From assembly GCA_003116995.1 (NCBI GenBank), contig BDSL01000156.1, positions 62,001-126,000 on the forward strand: DNA of 64,000 nucleotides. The letters are read 5' to 3'. Source of the stretch: Yamagishiella unicocca (taxonomy: Eukaryota > Chlorophyta > Chlorophyceae > Chlamydomonadales > Volvocaceae). Position 1 is the stretch's first letter, and every line of letters starts with the position of its first letter. Of this stretch, positions 12,401 to 22,900 are shown piece after piece. The notes beneath the pieces were generated by a model. That model did no database searches. It was not told where the DNA came from and was given only the letters and a program-made list of their open reading frames with translations. A program made the translations under genes and the position numbers.

Positions 12401-15400
12401 GCAAGCGGTCAAACAAGCAGCAAGGGGGGCGGACACATGGCAAAGCGCGGCGAGGTCTGCTGAGGTGACGGCGGCGGCAGCTCCTGGGAGGTAGAGGGTA
12501 GACAGACAGACAAGATGGTCCTCCCGCCCCTAGTAAACGCCGCCCCCGTCGCGTCCCAGTCCCGCAGCTACCCGGTTCAGGGCGGTGCCTGCCTGCCTGC
12601 CTGCCTGACCCCCTGCACCACGCCACCGGGGCGCCCTACCCACCTTGTGCTGCACCAGTGATGGGTTGAGCGGGGCTGCGGGCTGCGGCATCCCTGGAGC
12701 TGCGGCCGCCGTGGACTGCCCCTCGAAGGGCTTCAGCATGATCATGGGAAAGAACACGCCCACCTGCGGCGGGGCGCCAGGAGAAGCAGGGGGGGGGCGA
12801 GGGGGGGTTCCTCTGGCGGCTGCACTGGGAACCGCACTATACTAGCGAGGTGGCAAGCAGTGATACGGAACGCGGAAGGGGAATGGCGCGAAAACCTGGA
12901 ACCCGGAACGCGGAAGGAGAGGGGAATAAAGGGGAGGGGGGGGGCGATAGTGTGCCAGGCTGTAACCCATTCGCCCGCGCGCCTCACCTCCGCCTTCAGC
13001 GCCGTCCGGAAGCGGGTGAGCAGGCTCACGAAGATGGAGACGGACAGCGTCTGTGCCGCCGGCAGAGGCGAGGAGCTGTTCTTGAGCAGCGAGAGGCACA
13101 GGTACTGCCGGATGGCCGCAAGGAACCTGTCAGCCCGCCGGAACACGGGGCCGCTGTTCTCCAGCAGCACCTTGACCAGCTCCAGGGCCAGTACCTTGCC
13201 CCTGAGGGACGAGGGGTCGGGGGCCCGGGCACCGCGGGTCACAACCTAAGGCTGCATCTGGGTCAGCGGGCAACTGCCGCATCTGGGTCAGCGGGCAACT
13301 GCCGCATCTGGGTCGGCAGGCAATTGCCGCATCTGGGTCGGCAGGCAATTGCCGCATCTGGGTCAGCGGGCAACTGCCGCATCTGGGTCGGCAGGCAACT
13401 GCCGCATCTGGGTCGGCAGGCAATTGCCGCATCTGGGTCGGCAGGCAATTGCCGCATCTGGGTTGGCAGGCAATTGCCGCATCTGGGTCAGCGGGCAATT
13501 GCCGCCTGTATGATTGAGCAGTGTGGTAGTCCGCTGCGTAGCTCAGTGCGCTCCCTCGTTGTCCGCGAGTGGGTGCCGATGTCATCGACTGGCTTCCTCT
13601 CCCACGCTGGATGCCGTGCTGTGCCTGAATGATACCTAGTGCCCAACTGGTGGCAGGTACGCCCGACTGCCACGCCCGACTCAAACACGGACCGCACGCG
13701 AGCGGCAAAGTCGGCGACTCAGCTAGCTAGGGACAGAGCAGTGGAGGCCCGGGTGCTACGACCAGCATAGCCGGTGCCATGATCGTGCGGGGAGTTTGGG
13801 GGGCAGGGCACCGGCCGGAGGGGGGGGCCCGAACGGGGCAAAGCCGCGGAGGGACCTCGTACAGGGAGGAAGCCCGTGAAGGACTCGAGTGCGGTGTACA
13901 GCCTGTCGTTGTACCTTACGGCTGTCGGGTCGTTGGCAGTTGCAGTGTCGTTGGTGCGGATGCTCAGCTTGCACAGAGCCCGGAACACCAGGAACGCGTC
14001 GCGCTGTAGTACGGCAGTACGACTTGCAGCGTCGGCGACCAGCGGTAGGCCGTCGCCGCCGCCCGTGCTGCTCCTGCCGCCGCCGCTTGCCCCTACAACG
14101 CTGACGCCGCCCGGCACGCTGCTGCCGGGCCCTGCGCATCCCACCATGGCCACTGCGCTCTCCTCCGACAGGTCTATCCCGCTGAGGCTAGCTTTGAAGA
14201 CTTCCGAAGTGGTGCCGGCCGTCACGGTGCTGCCCGAAGGGCTGCGCAACGGCGCACCCAGGTCGGAGGCGGAGCCCAGCCCCAGCACGGGCGGGCGGGC
14301 GTCCATGACGGCGGCGGACACACTGGAGCGGACCTCTTCCAGGTTGGGGGCTTGCTGCGGGGGAGAGGAGGGAGGGCGAGGGGGAGGAGGAGGTGCAGTG
14401 GGGTTGAGCTTCGTGGCGGGGGGGAACTTGCAACCCGGGTCCACACTGCCCCCGTCACGACCCGCCCCACGGCACACCGCATCCGTCGCAGCGCCAGCCG
14501 GACCTGGATCCCTCCCCCCCTCCTGCAGTGGTGATCTCCCCACAGCTGACCCCTCACCGTTTGCATGCCCGCGGTCACCATCACCACGTTGTTGAGGAAC
14601 GCCTGCGGAGCAAACAGAACCAAGGGTGGGGCCCCCGGGTCGACCAGGTGCAAGGAAGCTTCGGGGCGGCACCCTCCCTCCCGCTCTCCACTGACGAGCC
14701 CCCTCCCGTTGCAACCAGGGACACGCCTCCCTCCACCCCTGCCCGGCCCGCCCCGGCCCACCTGCACCACTGCCGTGAGCGACCCCGTGTCCTGCGGGTT
14801 GGTCTTGGGCAGCCCCAGTACGTCAGTCACCACGATGGGCCGCACCTCCACCTATGGGAGGAGCGACAGCGGGAGACAGGGGAGGGCTTCAGGATCCAGG
14901 TTCAGGATGCAGGTTCAGGATCCACGTTCAGGATCCAGGTTCAGGATGCAGGTTCAGGAGGTCTTTAGGCCTGAAATTCGAGCCCACCCCCGTCATGTGC
15001 CCTTAGCTTTTTCTGGAGGGCACGTGTGAGGTACATGCAGCGGGGACGTCGCGCGGCCGGGCTTACAGACCGCCAGCCCTGACTCGCGCCGCGTGCCCCT
15101 GCACCCACCCCCACCTGGCCCCCACGTGCCTGACACCCCCACTCACAAATACTGAATCCGCCTCCATGCGCTGGAAGACCACGTTAAGCATCTGCGTGAG
15201 GGTGGCCTTCGCGGTCTGCTGGTTGACTTCGGAGCGGCTCATGAGGAAGATGTTGTAGCAGGTGCGCACGGCCAGCAGCAGCGCCTGTGCAGGGGAGGTG
15301 CGGTGTGGGGGGTGTGGGGGAGAAGGCTCACATGCAGGATGGAGGCACCGCGGGAGACAGGGTGCGGCGGCAGCAAGGAGGGGGACAGCAAGGAGGAGGC

Positions 15401-18159
15401 AGTCTGTAGTCGAGAACCGGGCGCAGGGCTCGGGGGGTGACTGCTTGGGCGCCCAAGGGAGAGACGGGGGCGTGTGGCGCCGTGGGCGTGTTACCGTCGA
15501 CCGTTGCGTCTACCATTCGCTCCCTGCCTCGAAAGTACCGCCCACGGTACGCTACCCCCGTGAGCCGCACCACAGGTCACACCTGGCCGTGTACAGTGAA
15601 TGTCGTGGATGTGGTCGCGGTGAGCAGGTTCTTGAGGATGTGCAGCTCCACCTTGTCGTCAGGGATCTCGTCGCACTTGCAGATCAGCTCAATGGCCTGG
15701 GACTGCGGGGCCACCAGGTCAGCCAGGGAGCGAGCAGGGGTGGTGGGCTGGGGCTTCCGGCTGCCGACCCTAGACGACACAAGGAGCCGCGACGGGGCAG
15801 GCTATGCGGCATTAAGGATGCCCGCCGGCAATGATTCACGGACATCGACAGGACCACGGAGGAGCTGCCTGGAGACAGCGGCCACTTGCGGCGCAATGTG
15901 CGCCCGAGTCCGCGGCCAGTGATCTACTTCTGCCCACGCGGCACTCCGGAGGCCCCTCCGTGCCACTCGATGCCCTCTGCGTGTCCTCCCACCCACTCCG
16001 CCCCCTCGCGCACTGCCGGCCCCTCGGCCACCCCTCAGCTGGTCACCCCTGCTGACCTCCCACCCACCCACCCCAAAGACCGCCCCGCTCCGCAAGCTTC
16101 TTTGCGCACGGGGTCAGACACGTACCTGCGGCTTGCGCGCCGCCGCGTCCCCCACGAGTTGGGATTCGGCCCCGCCTGCTCCTACGGCCGCTGCTCCACG
16201 GCACACCGTTGCAGGGCGGAAGAGGGCGAAGGTTACGGGGAATCTGGTTGGGTGCACGCTGCGGTTGTTATTCAAATGTGGAGGGTGCACAGTGCACGCG
16301 ACCGAAGCTACACACACACCAGGCAACGTCCCCCAGCAGGCCATGTGCGTGCTTCCTTAGGTGGGTTGAACGAGGGCCCACGTGGGTTGAACCAGGGCCA
16401 GGGGTACTTCAGCTGGGCTGCCAGCGCCGGCCGTTCGCGGCGCTTCGTTCATCAAACGCGGCGCCTCATATCCGCCCTAGCTCTCCGGCCGAACACCCAG
16501 CACAGCGCTCTGCGCCTCCTGCTGTCATCAGCCCTGAAGTACGCTCCCCCGCAGCGAACCCCTCTTTCCCATAGCACCGCACTGCCCGGGGCTGCACAAC
16601 GGCCCGCAACCCCACCCTGCGCTCACCCGCCTCCTCGCCCTCCCTGCCAGTAGCTGCCGCTCGCTCCGCGTTGACGGCGTAGACGGCGCCCTGCGAGCCG
16701 CCAGTCAATTCGGGGGCGTCAAAACGTGAAGGCAGAGCTGGGTCGGCTGGTGGGTCGGCTGGTTCATGAGCTGCGTCGGCAGCTACATGTAGGCGTCGCG
16801 CGGCACCAACACGCGCGCACACGCCTCCACATCCGGTCCGTCCAGGCGGCTCCCGGCCCACCGCTGCCTCGCCCAGCGTCACCCCGGGTGTGCTGCCACC
16901 CAGCTAGCAGCGAAGCTTATGACGGATACCCTTATGCCGCCGGAAGTAGGAGACTCACGCCCTGGGTACCCTCACATCCCGGGGTCCCCTTCCCGCATAA
17001 CAGCTCCTGGCGCGTTGCCGAACCCGCCGGCCCCACCCTTCTTAAAATCCATGCCCGGCCCTACCCCCACGCCTGCGCACGGCAGCGCGGCACAGGGTCC
17101 CGGCCAGCAATCGTGACAACCGCCCAAGGGCGACGTGCACTGATCCAGCCCCGGAACCTCATTTGTCTTCCTTTCCCCTTCCTCCTGCCCAGCGCGCACA
17201 ACGCAGGATGTCACCGCACGTGACCGTGGATGGCCATCACGTTGTTATACGCCACAGGCCTACGCAGCATCCGCAACACTTGCAAAACCATGGTCTGTTG
17301 CTAGGAGCACTTGGCTGCCAGCGGGCTACCTTCGAAACCAGTCACCAGCGGGGAGCTACCCCGCCTAGCCCAGCCCCGCTCCGTGCCGTTCACGGACCTG
17401 CAAGAAGCGGAACGCCACCAGCTTTTGGATGCAGTCCAGTGCCACCTCTATCACCTCGGGCCGCAGCGTGTCCACTGCCAGGCGGAAGATGCCGATGACG
17501 CGGTCGCACACAGGGTCTGGGAGCGCCGAGTCGCTGCGCGGCACCAGGTCAGGCAGCTCCGGGTCCGCAGCAGCAGGCGGCGCCGGTGGCGGTGGCCCCT
17601 GCTTGGCGCCTGCTTCTGCGCTAGTCGCAGGCTCTAATGGCTGCGGCGCTGGGCCCCCCTGTGCAGCACCCTCAGCCGACTGCGATTGTGACGACGTTGG
17701 CCCAGCGGATGTCGAGGGCTCCTGCCCGGTACTACTGCTGCTGGGCTCAGCAGCTGCGGCGCCAGATTCTCTGGTGCCGCCAGCTGTATCATCGTCGCCC
17801 TCAGTAAACACAACCTGCGACTCAGCTGCGTCTACAGGCCGGGGTTTGACCGCAGCTGCGTCCTCCGTTGGGCCCGAAGAACTGGGCCGCTGCCGGCCGT
17901 CCCCCGACGCACGACGTGAGGCGGCCCCCGCCTGTCCCCCAAGGTCCACGACGGAGCCCACGTCGTTGCGCCCGTAGACCAACAGCCGTGTGCCACCAGC
18001 CGTGCCAGCGGCTGGGATAATCAAGTGCAGCTCGTCCAGGAAGAGCTTGCATTCCTCGTGCAGTTTGGAGTATTTCCGCGAGTTTGCGACTTTGCATATT
18101 TTGCGAAGGGCAATGGCCACTATCTCCGCTGCTGGGTGATAAACCTGCTCGGATGACAT
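1803..18159 (-). CDS. BIG/Sec7-family ARF guanine-nucleotide exchange factor
   Basis: This is a large ARF-GEF that loads GTP onto ARF GTPases at the trans-Golgi/endosome. It starts at the ATG 18159-18157 ([20 protein letters not shown]) and stops at TAG 1805-1803. About 36 exons join with consistent phases to about 2,375 aa, against about 1,700-1,900 for plant and animal BIG; the excess is low-complexity linkers. The order is N-terminal DCB helices (split by a disordered insert in exon 1), HUS box, Sec7 domain, then HDS repeats. Diagnostic text: [18 protein letters not shown], with the catalytic glutamic-finger Glu, and [19 protein letters not shown]. The segment entries below give the exons. 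Exon 3 has two or three possible acceptors. The 5' neighbour is about 1.8 kb away. Family assignment is firm; splice sites are predicted. Confidence 0.93.
4417..4495. repeat. Minisatellite in ARF-GEF intron (4 copies, about 19-24 nt)
   Basis: Four near-identical copies of a C-rich unit with core CAGTCCCGCCATCA lie inside the intron 4339-4514. Confidence 0.8.
9620..11709 (-). other. ARF-GEF exons 13-17: Sec7 catalytic domain
   Basis: Predicted exons: 11417-11709, 10988-11124, 10690-10772, 10226-10379, 9620-9791. They encode [54 protein letters not shown], the glutamic-finger segment and [20 protein letters not shown], which together are a complete Sec7 domain of about 200 residues. The residues that confer brefeldin A sensitivity in other Sec7 domains (Y, S, D and M, at ARNO numbering 190, 191, 198 and 208) are all present as LAYS, NTD and NKM. 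The introns inside this domain are rich in C/G minisatellite. Confidence 0.92.
9996..10220. repeat. C-rich/G-rich minisatellite in a Sec7-domain intron
   Basis: About 220 nt of alternating CCCCTCC[C/T]G and CCCCTGT blocks fill most of the intron 9792-10225. On the transcribed (minus) sense it is a ladder of G runs of 4-6, with strong G-quadruplex potential in the pre-mRNA. Confidence 0.85.
13254..13505. repeat. Ten-copy 25-nt minisatellite with a palindromic core
   Basis: Ten tandem copies of a 25-nt unit beginning GCATCTGGGT lie in the ARF-GEF intron 13202-13914. Copies differ at a few positions (tcagcgg/tcggcag; caact/caatt). Most later copies contain the perfect palindrome GGCAATTGCC. Confidence 0.9.
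14888..14958. repeat. 13-nt tandem repeat (about 5.5 copies)
   Basis: The unit TTCAGGAT[C/G]CAGG is repeated in the ARF-GEF intron 14852-15146. Confidence 0.8.
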
Positions 18160-19979
18160 GGCAGCTGCTGCACAACGGGTCCTAGCCTGGCCGGCTCAAG
18201 CACCCGTTCAGCACCTGAAGACGCCGCGAATAAGCGTGTCAACGCCACAACAACACACGGCGATGCACCTAATTGTTGACAACAACGTTGTTTGGTAACC
18301 GAGCTTTGACAATGGCCTTCAAGGAGCGACGCACGCGCACCTTCGTCCGGATGCGGTCACGGACTCCCGCCTAAGAAGCGCCCTCAGCCCAGGCGCTTTT
18401 GACACCTTGCCACAATACTCCAGATAATAACATGCTATCCCCGCAAAACAGCCCGCTATTTAAGTCATGCAAGAGAGGTGCCCCGCAAAAGTTCAGTGGA
18501 TCTACACGTCTTCTGGTCAAAGAGAGAGACTATCAGTAATTGTGAGGGTAGCAAGCAAGTTCTTTACAGGGTATAGTGATAGCATTTACTGAAGGTGGTA
18601 GTGCGACAAAGTCAGTTGGTCTGGTCAGGAATGGTGCATTCGAGTTACAGCCCGTTTCGCTGCCGGCCACTATTCCGTACCTAAATTTCTTAATTTGTAG
18701 CACACGCAATTATGATGGCTGCTAACGGTTATCGTTGATCCCCCCGGGCTCCTATATTGCCTCGAACTTTGCAGCGCACGTCTAACGCCGACGCGCCAGA
18801 TACACATGCGTGCAGCTTTATGTACGCCTGTAGGCTTGGGGACACAATTTAATTAGCTGCGCGATCTTGCAGAATGCCCCGACCAATGGGTCGGCTGCGC
18901 TAAAATACCGCTGCCATAGTGTTGCGTACCAGGCTTGTCGCGGCCGGAGGCGAAGGGTTTATGAAATATGTTCGTCAACATAGCATTGTAGTGGGCATAT
19001 ACAGCACGAAGCGCATTCCTTAGATTACCTGGGTTTCCAATTAATTACTTGCGAGTGCACATAGGCTACGCTTTCCTTTGTTTGCATAAGGATCATACAT
19101 CTATGCGATCATACACCAGTAAATAGGCAGACAAATTGACAAACGCCAGTCAAACGCACGTGCACTGGACCGTGTGGCAAGCCTTACACGCTGAGCGAGT
19201 TTCGACGGACAGGGGTTTGGAGAGCCCTTCGAATACGACCTGCTCAGGCTCGCATCTTATCGCTCTCTGCACTTGCACTGCACTCTGCCGACCACACAAC
19301 CGTCCGTGGATATCTGTGGGGAAGCAGTACCAACCCTGAGACATAGCTTTATGCTTTCGTTAGCCTGGTTGGCATGAATGGATGCATCGCCAACTTATGT
19401 TACATCCTGTGTCATCACTGATCGTCAAGCTACTAGTCATCAACCTCGCAGTTCGGTACCTTTCCGCACACCTCAATCCCATGCAATTATGTGCGATATA
19501 CACAGAGTGTGAGAGTTTGTGGAGGCCAAATGCAGCAATGCGCATTGCCGGCATGGTGCAAAGCTGACAGGTCCCATAGTTAGGGCCTGCATTAGGGCCT
19601 GCACGCTATCCTTGAGCGGGCCCCGTCCAGCGCTACACCGAATTCAGCACAACCACTGTAGCCTCAGCGCATTGGCTGCCACCTCGGCCGTGGACGGTGG
19701 CACGTATAACGCAACGCCGCGAGTGTTGCAGACCTGCGTTCACGAGGTGCATATCCAGGGGTTAAACCAAAGTTTAAACCAACTTTGGATGGAGGCGGGA
19801 AGGACGGGCACCCTACATCGCACTGCACTGATCCCCTCCTCCGCCATGCCGGGTTCAGGATTTGACTCTGTCCCCCATGCCCGTCCTGCCTCCCTCTCAG
19901 CCTCAGGCAACGCTTCGTGCCGTTCACAGCGTGATTCTCGCTCTGCGGCAAAGCCAAACTGCACGGCCACGCTCGAGCA
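18160..19979. other. Intergenic: ARF-GEF upstream region and WD40-gene 3' side
   Basis: About 1.8 kb, visibly lower in GC than the flanking genes, with no recognisable coding motif on either strand. It should carry the ARF-GEF promoter at the left end and the WD40-gene 3' UTR at the right. Minus-strand TGTAA signals (TTACA on plus) occur at 19400-19404 and 19194-19198. Confidence 0.5.
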
Positions 19980-22900
19980 TTACCTGCGCAGGTAGGCACG
20001 CAGGCGGCTAAACGGGTGACTCACCTCCTTTGCATGGTCCGCAGGGCGCCAAAGCGCGCCCAGCTCGGGCTTCAGCTGCCGGGACGCGACCCAGCCCGGG
20101 TGCAGCTGCTTCGCGACCCTGCGGATGGCAGTTCATTGGGTGTGTTGCGATGCAAGGGAAGTTCCCGCCTTGCGTTTAACACACTGCGACAGACGTTTGC
20201 AGCGGACTGCCTTCCTGGTCCGCGCCTCGCCCGTCGTTACCCACCGCGATGGCTGCTGCGCCTGGTAGTCAACAGCGGGCAAGTCCCGGTACAGGTGAGC
20301 CTCAGGCGGCACGTTGGCAGCGGTGGTAGCAGCCCGCCGCGCTGCCTCCTCCCGCTGCGCCTCATTTAGGCCTGCCGAGTCCGTGTGGTCAATCCCGCCG
20401 CCACGGCCCACGCCATGACCTGTTGCCCGGCTGACGACAGTAGACGGCTTGGTGGCCACCTGCTCCGCTGCTTGCATCTTCTTCAGCAGCAGCGCTGTGG
20501 AGCAGAGCTGCGGCGCTTTGAGTGGGGAACCATCCGCGCCGTCCGGGTAGTTGCGCTCGTCGTTGCCTGCTTGACGATGGTAATCGTGATCCTCCGCCTC
20601 TGGGTCCCACGGCGACCCAGGCGTCGCAGACTGCGGCGGGCGGCGTCCTGTTCGGTAGCCCTTTGTCGCGTCACCATCACGTCGGCCTTCACGCCGCTCG
20701 GCAGATAAGTAGCGAGATGAGGTGGGAGCTACCTTCTCCTGCGCGGGACTCTGTGCGCCAGACGGCCACGCGGTCGGCTTGCGTCGACGCAGCTGCTGCT
20801 GCTGCCGCAGCTGTCGAAGGTAGTGCAGGTGCAAACGATTGCTGCTGCCTCCGTAGAGGTCTTGGCCTGGTTGCCGCCTACCCATCGCTGCTGCCGTGCC
20901 GGGGGCGGAACCATGGGTCGATATGGAGGCGTTTGGCGAACCAAGCAGCACCGCCGGCGACTGCAGCAGGCTCTGAGCTGGACTCTGGCCACCTGTCAGT
21001 CCCAAATGGAAAGGACAGGGAGGGTGATGACAAGTAACCGTTTATGACGCCTAGAACGAGCCACACCCGAGGCTCCCAGCACCAAGCAGGACCACACGTA
21101 CCTGACACAGACACGCTGTTTGCAGACGTTCCGGCATTACCATCCTCGTCCTTATCCTGATGTTGCTGTTGCTGCCGCAATGTCGCTGGCTGTGGAGGCT
21201 CTGCCGGCCTGACCGGCGCCGCCTTCCTCCGCAGCTGCTGCAGCACCTTGGCGTGGTTTGGCTTGAAACCACGAAACGCTGCTGGCGGGGGCCGCTGGGT
21301 CGTCCCATCGGCCGGGTTCGCGCCGACTCCATAAACCGGGCCAGAACCTACGACTGAGGGGACACCGGAGGTCATTTGGGTACGCCTCGGACCCTGCCCG
21401 GGCTCGAGACCAGGTGGGGCCCCCTCGGCGGTGGCCGCCAGTGATAGCTCCATGCGGGCGCTGCTGGACGGCGGTGGCTGCCGCGGGTGCGGTGCCGGTC
21501 GGGCGGAGGGCGCCTGCGGGCCGAGGGAACAGGGTAGCGGCCATAGGGGTGTTGAGGGCAGCATGGTAAGGATAGAGAGAGCATTCGAGAGTAGGAACGA
21601 GAGCGCGCTGCCAGTATGCGGCAGCGTCTCTGGGCACACTTGCCTGGGGCTGGGCCGGATGTGAGGCCGCTCCTGGCAATCCGTCCCCAAGGCCGCTAAG
21701 CAAGTCGGCATTGGCCCAGCCGCTCCACATTCCCTCCGCGCCCGTGCCCTGGTCCTGTGCCGCTGCTTGCTGCTGCAGCCCCTGCGACCTCCACGGCTCA
21801 GCGGCAGCGGCGAGGGCGGGCCCGAGGTCGTTGAAGTCGAGCGCGACGCTCTGGCTGACCGACGGCAGCGGCGGCATGTCCTCCTCGTCCTCCCCACCAT
21901 CCAGCTGCCGGCCCTGTTGCGCCCACTCAGGTTGAGGCTCGGGTAATCGGGCTGCGCCACGAGGGACCAGGTCTTCCTCTTCTTCCGCGTCCTCTTCTGC
22001 CTCCTCCACTTGACCTTCCTTCCGATCCGTTTCGGCACCGCCGTCTGCTGTCCCGGGCCCCAGCTGCGGCCCTGTCTGCCGCCATCGCGGCTGTGGGTGC
22101 TGCTGTTCCCGGTACTGTCGAGGCACCTCCTCCTGCTCTGTGTCTCCATCGCCGGCCTCCGTTGGCTCAGCTGCCTCATCATACCCCATCCGGAGCGCCG
22201 AAGCCAATTCTTCACCAAAGTACGCCGTACGCTCCAGGGGATTCTCCTCGCCGACCCAGTCGCTGGCGCCCACTTCTGTCTGCGCCGACTGGGGACCTCC
22301 GCTCTCCCAGGAGAGCCGCTCGTGTGGCAGGGCGGCACCGGTACCGGGGTCAGGGCCGGGGCCGCCGTGGGCAGTACCCGCGAATACAGCATCAACTGCA
22401 GCAGCGTCCCTCCGCTGCTGCTGGTGAGGCAGCTGGAACCTGAAGCTGCCCGCGTTCAGGGCACCAGCCAGGCCAGTGCTACTGCCAGCGACGGCTGCGA
22501 CGGAGGACCTGGCACGTAAGATGTTCGACGGGGCCACGTCAATGTTAAAAAGCGGCGAGGGCAATATGGGCGCAACGGACATCGCTTCGAACAGGGGCGT
22601 TGCGAGGGGTTGAGGCGCTGCATGATGCCGGGGGACTGGCAGCAAAGATCATCGTAGGGTTGGCACCGCTCATGGCGCACCAGAAAACATTGTACGGCAA
22701 GGGGACCGAACTACACACAGCCCATAGCCGCTGGCCCGCCACCGCACCTGAAACCCTCGGTGCCCATGTCCAGGTCGCCGGCTCGCCAACTGGCCGGTCC
22801 TGCCACTGCACCATTCAGGCCCCCCAGGCCAAAGCTGCCGCTGCCACCTTGACCCAAGCCGCCCTGCGCGAAGCTGTACTCGCGGCCCTCGAACCACTCG

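Larger units (their letters stand above)
11926..18159 (-). other. ARF-GEF exons 1-12: DCB and HUS region
   Basis: Predicted exons from the start: 17398-18159, 16627-16690, 16126-16190 (acceptor could also be at 16175), 15583-15702, 15147-15284, 14762-14851, 14558-14602, 13915-14354, 12988-13201, 12644-12763, 12235-12384, 11926-12056. Exons 4-5 read [20 protein letters not shown] and [20 protein letters not shown], matching the DCB domain of plant BIGs. Exon 8 ends [13 protein letters not shown] and exon 9 continues [17 protein letters not shown]. Exon 11 carries the HUS motif [20 protein letters not shown], which binds the DCB domain. Two Ser/Ala/Gly-rich inserts, about residues 60-200 and in exon 8, lack family counterparts and are probably disordered. 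Confidence 0.85.

Noticed and set aside
13254..13505. CRISPR-like regular repeats
   Set aside because: The units are directly adjacent with no spacers, in a eukaryotic intron; this is a minisatellite.
13530..13610. tRNA-like phrase GTAGCTCAGTGCG in an ARF-GEF intron
   Set aside because: It looks like an A-box, but no B-box (GGTTCGANNCC) or cloverleaf follows at the right distance.
19983..20024. A final 41-nt intron in the WD40 gene leading to another short exon
   Set aside because: GTGAGT and TGCGCAG sites exist, but reading straight on gives a sensible end (HPFSRLRAYLRR) and a TAA at 19982-19980, while the intron would be implausibly short.
20878..22395. Alternative 505-codon frame over the WD40 gene
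   Set aside because: Only its lower-coordinate part (about 21102-21513) reads as natural protein and is used after the GC-AG intron. The rest is an Arg/Pro/Ser-rich shadow of the true acidic frame.
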